Below, one piece after another: positions 1 through 11,345 of a DNA stretch of 64,000 nt. Position 1 is the first letter of the stretch. Every line of letters begins with the position of its first letter. This DNA is from Leptobrachium leishanense. Its lineage: Eukaryota > Chordata > Amphibia > Anura > Megophryidae. Location: the NCBI GenBank assembly GCA_009667805.1, contig CM019063.1, positions 351,192,942-351,256,941 of the forward strand, given 5' to 3'. The notes below the pieces were generated by a model. That model was not told the origin of the DNA and did no database searches. It was given only the letters and a program-made list of their open reading frames with translations. The translations under genes and the position numbers were made by a program.

Positions 1-1019
1 CCGGTATAGTAGATCCCATATTTGACCTACAGACGGTTTAGTATTGAAGAGAACGTAGAGTCTGTGCCCAGTTATATAGCTTTTCATGTAATTTGTGTCA
101 AATGCCATTTGCTATATGTCTTTCGGGTGGTTGTGGATATTAGTCTATTAATAAGTGTGGAGTGGGTTTGTTTATCTTTCCGAGGCACTCTATTTTAGGG
201 CTTGGGAGCTTCCTAGCTGAAAAATCGCCTTTTCCTATTTTTGTGGAGAGAGTATTATATGTTGGCTCGTATGCGGCTTGTCTTTCCCTTTTCTTTTGTC
301 TCATCTTCTTTTATTTTGTCGATTATTTTTTGCAAGTTTTTTAGCTTTTGGTTGCCGTTTTCTTTTGGTTTGGGCGAGTGCTTATTTGGATAATCTTCAT
401 GCTTATCTCTTATTGGTCTCGCTCCCCTCTCTCGCTTTCTGCTCATCGTTGTTAAGTTTGTGGTGAAGACTGCTGCTCTGTAATTCCCCTTCTTCTGCCG
501 TGCCTTCTGCCCTTCGTCTACTAAATGCCTTTTTCCTTTATGGTTTTCTGCTTTTCGGTTGCTTTTATTAGTGCTCTTTGGTCGCGTTTTTTTGCCCTGT
601 TGCTTTCTATGCCTTTTTGCTGTTCTATTTGCATTTTCTCTGGCCAGGATTTTCCTATAGTTTATCATTCATTATATTGAAGGTTGCACTTACATCCTTT
701 TTTCCCCGTTTATGTCTCCTGATTTAGATGTCCTTCTCATGCTTTTCTATCTCGTCTTTTTCAGCGCGCTTAATGGTGTGGGATCATGAGAAGAGCCGTC
801 TGGTCCCGCTTTTCCGCCTTTGCGTCGGTTCGTATTCTTTTCCTTTATGCGGGTCATTGTGTGGAAGAGAGGCTTCTGTTCTGCGTTTGTGAGAGAGCGA
901 AGTGTGGTTTTATCAGGTCTGCTGTGGTTTGAGAGCGGTCAAATTTGTTGCCGTATATCTATCATGTAATGGTTGTAAGTAACTGGTAACGCTGTTAGAT
1001 CGTGTATGATTTACGTTGG
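1..1019. other. Unassigned pyrimidine-rich sequence
   Basis: No recognisable gene or repeat family. The plus strand is T-rich with many CTTTT-type runs. The longest open frame here (255-668, minus) encodes a lysine/arginine-rich low-complexity peptide, which is what a pyrimidine-rich strand gives by composition alone. It may be the flank of the L1 remnant to the right or a degraded older repeat. Confidence 0.4.
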
Positions 1020-1097
1020 TGGCGCTGACCATTGCGTATTTTTTTTTTTTATTGGTGTCTTTGTAGGGTTATTTTAATTGTAGGGTTGTAAGACGTG

Positions 1098-2011
1098 TTA
1101 ATTATTTTGTTGCTTTTTTTTGTTGCATACCCACACCCCTAATAACTGCCTTGTGGGCTTGCCAAATCGTAAGGGGCTCATGTCCTGTGTCACATTTTCT
1201 TTAAAGTAGTGTGTCAGAGCGGATTGTATGGTTTGGACTGCCAGGTCCTGTTTCAGGAGTGTATCACGTAATTTCCACGGCGGTCTGGTATGATATTGGT
1301 ACGCATCTCCTAATACTAGGAGGATCGGAGAGTGGTCCGACCAGGTGAATGGTAAAATTTGACTATCTAGTATTCGAGGGAGGGTCGCCCCTGTCACCAT
1401 GAAATGATCTATTCTAGTGTAACTATTGTGTGCCCTGGAACGAAATGTGTAGTCTCGCTCTCTTGGGTGTTGTAGTCGCCATGCGTCGTATAGGTCATGC
1501 TGCTGGAGTAATAAGTGAAGTTTGCGTATTGAGGATTTAGTTAGAGTAGGCGTTGATTGGGTGGACCTGTCTTTTAAAGGATCGAGACCTATGTTAAAGT
1601 CTCCACATAATATAAGGGTCCCCGTTTGAACATCCTTCGTCTTCTTCAATATCTGGGTAAGAAATTGGATTTGTGAGACGTTAGGGGCGTATATTGAAAC
1701 CAATGTGTACGGGACCGAATTAATGGTGCATACTAGAATGATATATCTGCCTTTCGTATCCTTTAGGATCCGATGGGCTTGGAACGCTAAACGGTTGTGA
1801 ATTAAAAGGGATACTCCTCGAGATTTCGAGGCAAACGTAGAGTGGTATTGCGTCTGGTAGAATGGGACATTGAGCTTGGGATGATCTAATCGTCTGAAAT
1901 GTGTCTCTTGGATGCATACTATGTCTGCGTCATGAAATTTAGGGTCCTATTTAGGGAGTGCCGTTTCATTGGCACATTCAGACCTTTTACGTTATAGGAC
2001 AATAATTTCAT
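1098..2011 (-). pseudogene. L1 ORF2 endonuclease domain fragment
   Basis: This is the N-terminal AP-endonuclease of a LINE polyprotein, which nicks target DNA for target-primed reverse transcription. Visible motifs in order are SIYAPN, CGDFN, RIDHFMV and WSDHSPI, the usual EN signature with catalytic Asp/Asn/His. The beginning (ATG at 2011, LLSYNVKGLN-type start) is in a different frame from the SIYAPN stretch, and the C-terminal end shifts frame again near 1150. Reverse transcriptase is missing, so the copy is inactive. Confidence 0.85.
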
Positions 2012-2519
2012 TACAGCATATGGAAAAGCGACATTGTCGAGTCATCATCCAAGCATATTGAATAAGCACATCCCTGATGCGGGTTCGTCTGTGAAAGTAA
2101 AAGGATATAGGAGTTTTAGGTAGTTCCTGACTTGGGTGGGTAAGGGAAAGGGTGAGGTACAAAACAGAAATAAAACTTAACCATAGTACCTCAGGAGTGT
2201 AACAAGACTGAAACATAGCTTGGTGTAGAGTTGTACTACGTACATAAAACGTCAAGAATTTCTCCAGAGGGGAGTCCCACTTCCCCAGTAATGTGGGGAG
2301 GGGAGATACCCCAAACTCTTCCGGTGAAGAGGGAGACAAGGGTATCATGGTGCCCGCGTGCCAGCGGACAACGTGAGCTATCAGACCAGTTGGAAAAAGA
2401 ATAAAGTTAACCTGGGAGAAGGCGTCTTCGCTGCCTGTCTTCTAAAAGGATCTGCGGTCCAGAAATGGTCAGCGGGAGTGCCATTCCCGGGACATTTTGC
2501 CAGAGGAGGGCAAGCTTTG

Positions 2520-3405
2520 ATCTCGGCGGTCTTGAACCTTTAAGCCCCACTCTTCCAGAATGCGGTGACCGTCGTCTGGTGCCATAATAATCGTGGCGTC
2601 CCATTCCGGATAATAATTAGCTTGGTCGGGTACCCCCATCGATATGAAATCTTTTCTGACCGTAGAGCATCAGTCACGGGGCGAAATCGGCGACGCTGCT
2701 GCAATGTGGCCTGGGATAGGTCCGGAAAGACCGAGAGATGTTGGTAATCTGGCTGAGTATTTCTTGGTCTCGCAGAGCTCTGAGTATGGCCTCTCGTGGC
2801 TTGAAGTAGTGGAGGCGCAGAATCACGTCTCTTGGGGCTTTAACAGGAGCAGAAGGTGGCTTAGGGACTCTGTGGATCCGATCAAATAGCAGGGAATCTT
2901 CTGTGGATTCCGGTAAGAGGTGTTTAAAGAATTCCGTGGTGTATGTCTGCAAGTCCTTCGGGTGGATGGATTCCGGGATACCCCTTATTTTTAAGTTATG
3001 GCGTCTAGATCTGTCTTCCAGGTCTGCTACTTTCCGGGCATACCTCTCCAAAGAATCTTCCAGCTCCTCCACCCTTGTCGCCATGCTGTTGTGGGCCTCC
3101 GTTGTTTCGGCCATTTTATCCTCCAGTTTGGAGGTCCGCTCACCTATGTCACGGATATCCCGGCGGATGTCCGCCGCCACCGTGTCCAGCCGTGAGGTCA
3201 GAGTTGCAGAGAGCTCCTTCAGCATCCCCTCCATCCGTGTTGAGAAACGTTCCAGGTCAGTCTGCATCGATGCTGCAGGCGCTGGGGAGGAAGGGGAAAG
3301 CTGGTCGCCGCCATCTTGGCGGGCCGCACCGTCTTTGCGTTTCCCAGGTTTTGGGGTAAAAAAGTCCAGTTTTTCGGAGGGCTTCCTCGTTCTCGCTGCC
3401 GCCAT
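2520..3405 (-). pseudogene. L1 ORF1 protein (RNA-binding, coiled coil), frameshifted
   Basis: ORF1p is the nucleic-acid chaperone that coats LINE RNA. The frame from 3405 to 2674 shows a basic N-terminus, a long heptad-rich coiled coil (about residues 45-130), and an RRM-like core beginning at NLKIRGIPE, followed by a DRIHRV segment, as in L1 ORF1p (Transposase_22). The C-terminal domain continues in another frame after about 2680, so at least one frameshift is present. Start chosen at the first Met before the coiled coil. It lies directly upstream of the ORF2 remnant on the same strand. Confidence 0.8.
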
Positions 3406-3663
3406 TATGTCTCCCGAGCTTGGGGGTCCCGGAGGGTCTCCAACTGGGTCCGAATGTTAATTTTATCCGCTTTTTCCGCCGGCGGTCGCAGGAGCAGATC
3501 TAGCACACGTCCACCATGTGCGGCTGCCGGCCACGCCCCCATCAACTAAATTTGTTTTAATAGTATTTACAAAAAAAAATGCCACCCAAAAGAAAGATGG
3601 ATTTACAACTACAATCTGTCGCTAAAAGGAGAGAAAAATCACACAGAATCTAACACTAATGAC

Positions 3664-6600
3664 ATGCCAAACGAGCAACTACAAAATTTCAGAAATAAAA
3701 AAAAAAAACAGAAAAGAAAGGAAAGAGCTAATATGGATGAAAATTTACGATGTCAAGAAAGAATCAAAAACACATTGGCACACAAAGTACGACGTGCACA
3801 AACAAAAATTAATAAAATCATTAACACTGAAAAGGGTGATTCAGTTCAGCAACATTATTGTGGAAAACTCGATGTTCTGTGCACAAAATGCAATGCACTG
3901 CATTTTAATACACACCAGCCATCCCACAGACTATTCACTCAATGCTGCAACAAAGGAAAAGTATACATGGAGCCCATTAAAGTTGCTCCTTTGATAGAAA
4001 GTCTAATGACAGGCACTCATAAGCATTCAAAAAATTTCAAACAAAATATTTGATCTATCAACAGTTCATTAGCATTTGCTTCCATGGGGCAAACATTACT
4101 CCTCCTCCTGGTTATGGACCTTACTGCTTTAGAATTAATGGCCAGATTTACCACCGAACTGCATCTCTTCATCCGCACAATGAGGATAACCGAAAGTTTG
4201 CACAACTATATATTCTTGACCCCGATGAGGCTGCTAAACAACGCCTCATGATTAATGAAAATTCAAAATGCAACCCTGAGCTCATGACAGAGTTAAGCAC
4301 TTTTATGGATAAAAACAATCCATTTGCTGAAGCCTGCAAAATGTTATATGAGGTAGAACAAGAATCCTTACAGGAGGCTATACAAAATGGCACTATAACA
4401 CCAACTGTCACCATGGCCATAGTACAAGATCGCACGGACGCTCAACACAGATACAATGCACCTCGCAGTAATGAAGTAGCTATTATTTTTCAAAATGATG
4501 ATGGAGAACCTCCTCTCGAAAGAGATCTTATCATTCATTGCCGAACTCAAAACACAGACAGAAAAACAGAAAGGATAAGCATTTTAGATCCAAACTTAGA
4601 GCCGATGCTCTATCCACTTCTATTTCCATTTGGGGACCAAAGTTGGTCACCTCGCATGAAACTTAACTACAACCCTACTACTGTAAAACCATACGCAATC
4701 ATTCCTCTGCTAAGCCAAGAGAAAGAGTCACTCAAATGCAATTTTATAGCTACATGCTTTCCATCGGAAAAGATTTCAACCCATTTTTAAATGCAGGCAA
4801 ATTAACTCAACAGTACTTTGTAGACGCATACGTTAAGACCGAAGGTAACCGTCTAAATTATGTACGACAAAATCAGTCCAAATTACGAGTTGAAAAATAC
4901 ACCGGTCTCATGGACCATCTACAAAACGCTGCCAAAGAACAGGGCTTGATACTAGGAAAAGCAGTAATACTTCCATCAACATTCCAAGGTAGTCCCAGAA
5001 ACATGCTGCAAAACTACCAAGACGCCATGGCTATTGTGCGAAAGTATGGGAAGCCTGACTTCTTCATAACAGTGACATGCAACCCAAAATGGCCAGAAAT
5101 TTTAGAAAATATTACAGAAGGTCAAGCAGTGGAATACCGCCCTGATTTGGTTGCCAAAGTTTTCAACTTAAAGCTAAAAGAACTACTACACGACATCACA
5201 AACAAACATGTGTTAGGTAAACCTGTTGCTAAAATTCATGTAATAGAGTTTCAAAAGCGTGGATTACCTCATGCACATATTTTACTCATATTATCACCTC
5301 AAGATAAGCTTAAAGATGCTGATGCTATTGATAGCTTCATTTCAGCAGAAATCCCCGACATTCATGCACAACCCCGATTACATGCAATAGTCATCAAACA
5401 CATGATACATGGACCATGTGTGCCTCAGAATATTAATTCACCATGCATGGCTGATGGTGTTTGCTCAAAAAACTTCCCAAAACCATACCAAGACCAAACT
5501 TTGTCAAACATAGACGGCTATCCACTCTACCGGAGAACACAAACAGCTGCTTCTATTGAAGTAAATGGAAAAAAAATCAATAACTCTTGGGTTGTGCCAT
5601 ACAACCCATTATTAGCTTTAAAATACAACTGCCATATAAACGTTGAGAGCTGCGCTTCTATAAAAAGTGTAAAGTACTTATTCAAATACATCTATAAAGG
5701 ACATGACTGCGCAAATATTGCCATCAAAGAACATGCAACGCTCCATCATGACGAGATCACCTCCTTCATGGATTCTAGATATGTGACAGCTCCAGAAGCG
5801 GCATGGCGTCTTCTTGTTTCAAAATGCACCATCAAACACATACCATCGTGCGTTTACAAATCCATCTTCCTGACGAACAGTCGCTATACTTTAATGAAGA
5901 TAACATCAGGAATGCTATAGAAAGAACACAATCAAGAGACACAACATTGACAGCTTGGTTCACCTTAAACAGAGTAGATGTGGCTGCCCGCGAATTCCTG
6001 TATACTGATATTCCACAACATTTTGTATTTCAACAGAAAAATACCACATGGGAAAGGAGATTGAGACATCGAGAAAATAACACTATTGGGCGAATGTACT
6101 CTGTTAACATAAATTCAGATGTTGAGAGATTTTGCTTGAGATTACTTTTACTCCATGTTAAAGGAGCCACCTCATTTGAACATATCCGAACAGTTGGTGG
6201 TGTGCATTTTCCAACATTCAAAGAAGCTGCTCAAAGACTCAGTCTTTTTCAGGATGATGAATTATGGGTCTTGACTCTTCACGAAGCTTCAAGTGAGATG
6301 ATGCCTCAACTGCTTCGAGAGCTTTTTGCCAACATTTGTGCCCTTGCATCTCCACCAAATGCTAAACAACTGTTTGAAAAATATAAACAACAACTCATTG
6401 AAGACTTATCAAGACACCCTGGCCACACACCAGACTGCCAAACATGTCTCAATAATGCACTATTAGACATTCAAGACATTTTAATTGTTAACGGGAAAAA
6501 ATGTCAGGATTTCGGTTTACCAACGCCTACCGACAATTCAACCGTCAAAACAACAGACATTTATGATGCAGTTCTTCAAAGTCACATAGGAGTACAAATG

Positions 6601-8016
6601 CAGGCGGTTTTAAATGATCTACAAAGAGAAACTTTTGAAGACATTCTTTCTGCCACCCAAAACGATACATTACCCCAAAGGTGTTACTTTCTCGATGGTC
6701 CTGGAGGTAGTGGCAAAACATACCTATACCAAACTTTATTGCATTCATTTAGAGGAAACAAAGAGATAGCATTAGCTGTTGCTTCTACTGGAATTGCTGC
6801 TAATTTGCTAGAGGGTGGACGCACATATCACTCACAATTTAAACTGCTTGTTCCTTTGTTGGACACTTCAACATCTTCCATGAGGCAAACATCTAATGAT
6901 GCAACAAACCTTAGGAAAACAAAAATTATTATTTGGGATGAATCAACCATGGCTCCAAGTGATGCTCTCAGATGCGTTGACAAACTCTTGCAAGAGCTCA
7001 TGAAAAACAAGAAACCTTTTGGCGGTAAAACAATTATCCTTGGAGGCGATTTCCGAAAAACTCTACCTGTTGTGGCACATGGCAGTCGATCCGCAATCGT
7101 TGAATCCAGCATTAAATTCAATACACTATGGGATAAATTTAAGATCATAAAGCTGCAAACAAATGTAAGATCTGTGGATCCAGAGTTCAGCTCTTGGCTA
7201 ATAAAACTTGGCAATGGAAAACTCACTAACGAACATGGCTTCCATCAAGATATATTTCAGATACCACCTAAAATGATCTGCAAAAACTCCATTGTCAAGG
7301 AAATTTATGGTGACCATTTACACCCTGATCAAATTTCAACATTTGAGAAAACTGCAATTTTATGCCCCAAAAATTGTGATGTGGACAACATCAATGAAGA
7401 AGTGCTTAGTTTGTTAGAAGGTGAGAGCTACACTTATTTAAGCACTGATTCTATTGATGAAGAATCACAGGAAGACAAGGATAATTACCCCATTGAGTTC
7501 TTAAATGAATTGGCTCCTTCAGGGATGCCAGTTCATAAACTGAAACTAAAAATTGGCTGTATTATTATGCTCCTGCGTAACCTGAATACAAAGAGAGGCC
7601 TGTGTAATGGAACAAGACTGATTATGACAGCTATGCGACAAAATTTGCTCATTGCTAAAGTATTGACACCTACCTCAGAACGAAAAAACATTTTCATTCC
7701 TAGAATTGATTTAGCCCCAAGTAACACCGAACTGCCATTTGTTTTACGAAGGAGACAATTTCCTGTTAAATTGGCATTTGCAATGACTATTAACAAATCC
7801 CAAAGACAAACCTTTGACAGAGTTGGCATCTATTTACCAGAACCCGTAGAACCCGTCTTCAGCCATGGACAACTATATGTAGCATTCTCTCGAGTCAAGA
7901 GCTCTGCGGATGTTAAAATCAAAGTCATCGATGGACGTGAACAAGGCTACTTATTACCAGGGACTGATGCATGCTTCACTAAAAATGTTGTATTCAAAGA
8001 AATTTATTCAAAATAG
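3664..8016 (+). pseudogene. Helitron RepHel protein (HUH nuclease + PIF1-like helicase), frameshifted
   Basis: This protein nicks, transfers and unwinds Helitron DNA. The N-terminal zinc-finger-like stretch has cysteines at LCTKCNALHF and CCNKGKV (3860-3960). The Rep domain has the two-His motif in GLPHAHILL (5258-5287) and the double-tyrosine motif YLFKYIYKG (about 5677-5703). The helicase shows Walker A GPGGSGKT (about 6698-6721), Walker B IIWDEST, GGDFRKTLPV, and the late motifs INKSQRQTFDR and YVAFSRV. Reading passes through at least four segments in different frames, with breaks near 4050, 4740 and 5815. The last segment (5803-8016, 737 codons) is intact through the helicase. No OTU or other accessory domain was seen. 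Confidence 0.92.
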
Positions 8017-8093
8017 TCACTAAAAATATTTAACTTTTCTTGACGCTGCTGTGTTTTCCTTTCCACCAACATTCATACGCACCACACTTATCA

Positions 8094-8126
8094 ATAGACT
8101 GCCCTCTGGGCAGGCTTTACACCTAG
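8094..8126 (+). other. Helitron 3' terminus: hairpin plus CTAG
   Basis: Contains a 6-bp perfect stem with a 3-base loop at 8098-8113, a short spacer, then CTAG immediately before T. This is the termination signal recognised in rolling-circle transposition. A near-identical 30-base terminus lies at 63,226-63,258 in reverse orientation. Confidence 0.88.
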
Positions 8127-8488
8127 TGTATACAATAATTGGACAATTAGACAATTAAGTTACTAAATAGGCAGGAAGTTATTCCATCCATCTTTGTGGT
8201 CCCCCGCCGATCTTTCTTCACTCTGGACCTTTAACCCGGAAGTTGATATCAAGACACTCATCATGCGAGTTTCTCTCAGGAAAAACAAGAAAACGTTTTG
8301 CTGATATACTGGTAATATCCAAATGTGTATCTGTGTGAAGGTGATGTTTATATATTTAGGAATCAGTAATTAGTCACACATGGTGATTGTGTATTTGTTC
8401 ATGTTTTCCTTATACACTGATTATTAAGTATCAAATGCTATATGGATTACAATGATTAGCGATTTCCTATTTCTCTATTTTTGTAAAT
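8127..8488. other. Unassigned spacer
   Basis: AT-rich sequence between the Helitron end and the hAT fragment. I see no ORF, repeat or terminus that I can name. Confidence 0.4.
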
Positions 8489-8742
8489 CACTACAAGCCT
8501 GGCTGGCAGAGGACTCGGAGGATGAGGATGGCCTGGTTAGCCAATCCACCAAATCCTCTGTATGTTGCTGCTGCTTAAGACGGCCAGCACCAGATAGAAA
8601 GGACAAGCGTGCCCCTGCAGAGGATGCACCACGTCCACGACGACAAGAGGCACAGTCTCCCGAAACAGAGGCTGCTTGCCCTCTTATCTGTGTCTGGGAG
8701 CGTCTGCCAGTCTGTCTGTCTTTTTGGTCTTTCTGACATGGT
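8485..8742 (-). pseudogene. hAT transposase N-terminal fragment
   Basis: Aligns by eye with the N-terminal end of the transposase at 25,423 downward on the minus strand (basic start, then a Ser/Glu-rich stretch). The reading frame shifts within the first 30 codons because of small insertions, and the coding region is truncated before the BED zinc finger. Not functional. Confidence 0.7.
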
Positions 8743-8769
8743 GAGTGATATATAGATTAAAGATATGCA

Positions 8770-9152
8770 GAACTCTGGTATAACTCAGTGAGACACCCTG
8801 ATAGCTGGCAGCCAGTGACAAGACACAGATTAGATTTGCAGAAATCTGCTAGAATTATGTGGGACACCCTGATAGCTGGCAGTGAGAAGACACAGATTAC
8901 AATTCCCAGAAACCTCCTATAAATCAGTGAGACCCCCTGATGGGTGGCAGTGACAAGACACAGATTACAATTCCCAGGAACCTCCTATAAATCAGTGAGA
9001 CCCCCTGATGGGTGGCAGTAACAAGACACAGATTACAACAATTCTTGCAGAAGTGAGACCCCCCCCCCAATAGCTGCTGGCAGTGAGAACACACAGATTA
9101 CAACAATTCCCAGATATCTTGTAGAAGTGAGACCTCCCCAATAGTTGCTGGC
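8770..9152. repeat. Tandem repeats in hAT leader, about 68-bp unit
   Basis: About five units built on CAGTGACAAGACACAGATTA followed by a conserved half ending in GTGAGACCCCCTGATGGGTGG. The same repeat type fills 25,540-26,240 in the other hAT copy, so the array belongs to the transposon leader rather than to the insertion site. Confidence 0.8.
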
Positions 9153-9920
9153 TGTCACGTGGCGTGTGCGGTTCAGGTGAGAGCCCAGCAGGCGGCGACA
9201 CAGAGGGGAGGCCAGACAGGATATCAAGCACTAAATGAGTTTAATGAACCTTAAATAGGCCTTGGCAGCAGGCACTTGAAAGATCAAAGGAATGCAATAC
9301 TGGACAACACAGGCAATGACAGGGTTAATGTCCATATGCAAGAGTTCAGCACAGTATATACAGTCCAGGAAGTGGTCTTGGATGGAGAATCAGGATAGTG
9401 GACTATGCAGTCCCAGACTGCAGACAGGGTCCACTAGGAATAAATCCTGATAGCTGACAGTGGTACCTTGAGATCAAAAGGTCAGAGACGGTGGTAAACA
9501 CTTGTAATCCACAGGCAGGTTTCCATACACATGGGATAGTGGGCTACACGGTTGGGAGTACCCACTTGAGCAGTGTCCTGGAGATTTTGACCACAGGCTG
9601 TAGATAAAGCGCTGGATACACTGGATATGCTGGAGCAGGTTTGCACACATCCAGATGACCTCAGTCAGGGAGCACAATGCAGATCCACTGCTGGCTGGGT
9701 CTCTCTGCCTTTTATGGAGGCTTAATCATGGATGGACCTCAGCTGGAAGTCCAGGGCTAGAAAAGGAAGACCCAGGCTGGATCTCCATGAGCCTGGTCAA
9801 GCTGCTGAGCCTGGGCAAAACCTGGACTGGAATCCAAGAAAGAAGAGATCCAGGGCAAAGTTCTTAGATCCAGGTTTGCAAGACAGGTGCAACAGCAGGC
9901 ACCCAGGGTGGACCGTGACA
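9153..9920. mobile_element. Candidate solo LTR (768 bp) with 5-bp target duplication
   Basis: The insertion is absent from the homologous leader at 25.5-26.2 kb. It is bounded by TGTCACG at the left and CGTGACA at the right, and flanked by CTGGC at both 9148-9152 and 9921-9925. TG...CA ends with a 5-bp duplication fit a solo LTR. A non-autonomous DNA transposon with a 5-bp target (Transib-like) is the alternative, because the 7-bp ends are inverted repeats. No coding sequence inside. Confidence 0.6.
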
Positions 9921-10264
9921 CTGGCACTGAGAAGACACACTAACAGAACAATCTCCTCGCAAAAAACACGTGCTGGGGCCTTATATAGTGTGCTGCGGGA
10001 CTTAGCTCTGTGAGCCCATGATTGGGCAAAATTTGACCAATCAGGACTCTGAGCCATGATTGGCATAGTCTTGCACCTGTCTTGCACCTGACCTGTGGTC
10101 AGGTGCAGGGCTGTAGCCAATTACAAGCTTCAGGCCAGTGGAAAAGTGCATTGTGGTGCATTGTGGGCGAACATGCGGCGGAAATGTTCGGAGTTCGGCG
10201 AACAGCCGAACGGCCGATGTTCGATGCAAACTCCGAACAGATCGAACCGAACAGCTCATCCCTA

Positions 10265-10542
10265 GCAAAGAAGCCTGTTAATATGGGTAAAATAGCAGAG
10301 GTTATACAAGAGCTAAAAGAGTCCCCAGGTGCTTACTTGGAGAGGATAATGGAAGCGTATAGATTGTACAGCCCCATAGACCCCGAGGCTCCTGAGAATC
10401 GGCATTTAGTTAAATCCTCATTTGTAAGCCAAGCACAGAGGGATATATTATATGTAATAATATCCAGAAATATGATGGGTTCCTTGGGAAATGTATTAGT
10501 GAATTGGTAGAAATTGCCAATAAGGTATATCATAATAGAGAT
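10265..10542 (+). pseudogene. ERV gag capsid C-terminal fragment
   Basis: The open frame 10,280-10,510 matches the capsid region of the provirus at 35.9-36.2 kb, sharing the motifs YSPIDPEA and SFVSQAQRDI. It has no stop at the position where the other copy carries one. It is interrupted at 10,542 by a hAT MITE; the capsid coding sequence resumes after 11,345. Confidence 0.8.
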
Positions 10543-11337
10543 TAGGGATGTGCGTTTCGGAATTTTGGAATTTTCACAAAATTTCCCGATTCGTGCATTC
10601 GGATTCGGACAATTTTCCGAAAATTTTCAGATCCGAAAACGTCAGATCCGGAAAATTTACGAAACGAAACTAAAATTTGTTCGGAATTTTCAAATGGACT
10701 AGAAATGTGTAAAATCGAAAATCATTTTCGTTCCATTCGTAATTTCGGCTCCATTTCTGATTTCGGTTCCATTTCAGTAATTTCACACAACGTATTTTTT
10801 TGTTATATCGCTGATTCTGTAATTTTGTATCATTCCCATCTCAATGTATCCTTCTTGTAAACCATGAGAAATCTCAATGTATCCTTCCTGGAAAACCAGA
10901 GAAATCTCAATGTATCCTTCTTGTGAAACCAGAGAAATCTCAATGTATCCTTCTTGTAAAACCAGAGAAATCTAAATGTATCCTTCCTGGAAAACCAGAG
11001 AAATCTCAATGTATCCTTCCAGGGAAACCAGAGAAATCTCAATGTATCCTTCCCGGGAAACCAGAGAAATCTCAATGTATCCTTCTTGTAAAACATGAGA
11101 AATCTCAATGGCAGAATTATCGTATCGACAGAAATATCGGATCCGAAAAACCATTAGTTTACGTCAAAACGAATAGACACTTTGAAACGAGGAGAACAGA
11201 CGTTCCAAAAAACACGAAAATTTCCGAAATTACGAAAAAAGTCGATACGAAAAACGAAACGAAAAAGAAACGAACCGAAACGAAAATTTACAAAATACGA
11301 ACGAACCGAACCGAAAAAAAATCGGTGCACAAGTCTA
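10543..11337. mobile_element. hAT MITE with exact 8-bp target duplication
   Basis: Bounded by TAGGGATGTGC and GCACAAGTCTA, and flanked on both sides by ATAGAGAT (10,535-10,542 and 11,338-11,345). Non-coding, rich in CGAAA/TTTCG words, and carries an internal 33-bp minisatellite. A shorter relative with the same ends is at 61,391-61,824. Confidence 0.9.
10838..11115. repeat. 33-bp minisatellite inside the hAT MITE
   Basis: About eight copies of a 33-bp unit (core GAAATCTCAATGTATCCTTC, then a variable TTGTAAAACCAGA-type end). Because the unit is a multiple of three it reads as an 11-residue repeat in several frames; these are not genes. The unit is the reverse complement of a dispersed motif found at about 17,493-17,540 and 63,063-63,118. 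Confidence 0.9.
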
Positions 11338-11345
11338 ATAGAGAT

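Larger units (their letters stand above)
1020..3541 (-). mobile_element. L1 (Tx1-like) LINE remnant: 5' UTR, ORF1 and ORF2 endonuclease
   Basis: Read on the minus strand this begins near 3541 with a GGGGGCGTGGCCGGC-type start seen at 5' ends of L1-like elements. ORF1 follows (about 3405-2520), then ORF2 starting with ATG at 2011. ORF2 keeps only the apurinic endonuclease region and stops near an A-run at about 1040; reverse transcriptase is absent. Keeping the 5' end while losing the 3' half is unusual for LINEs, which are normally 5'-truncated. A premature polyadenylation event or a later deletion could explain it. No target duplication was found. Confidence 0.8.
3560..8126 (+). mobile_element. 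Helitron (rolling-circle transposon), decayed autonomous copy
   Basis: The element carries a Rep-helicase gene and ends with a textbook Helitron 3' terminus: a perfect hairpin (CTGCCC-TCT-GGGCAG, 8098-8113) about 10 bases before CTAG at 8123-8126, followed by T. Helitrons insert between A and T and end in CTRR, so the right boundary is firm. The left boundary is estimated from the start of AT-rich coding-like sequence just after the L1 5' end; no clear TC terminus was recognised. The same 3' terminus recurs at 63,226-63,258 on the minus strand. Confidence 0.88.
8489..10264 (-). mobile_element. hAT transposon 5' fragment (terminal repeat, leader, start of transposase)
   Basis: On the minus strand this starts at 10264 with TAGGGATGAGCTGTTCGGTT, the terminal inverted repeat shared by all hAT copies in this window. 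It runs through an untranslated leader containing about 68-bp tandem repeats and enters the transposase N-terminus at about 8742. The 8489-8760 part is nearly identical to 25,183-25,440 in the other hAT copy. The element is cut off at 8489 and interrupted by a 768-bp insertion at 9153-9920. Confidence 0.8.

Noticed and set aside
255..668. 137-codon lysine-rich ORF
   Set aside because: Composition explained by a T-rich strand; no domain and no partner.
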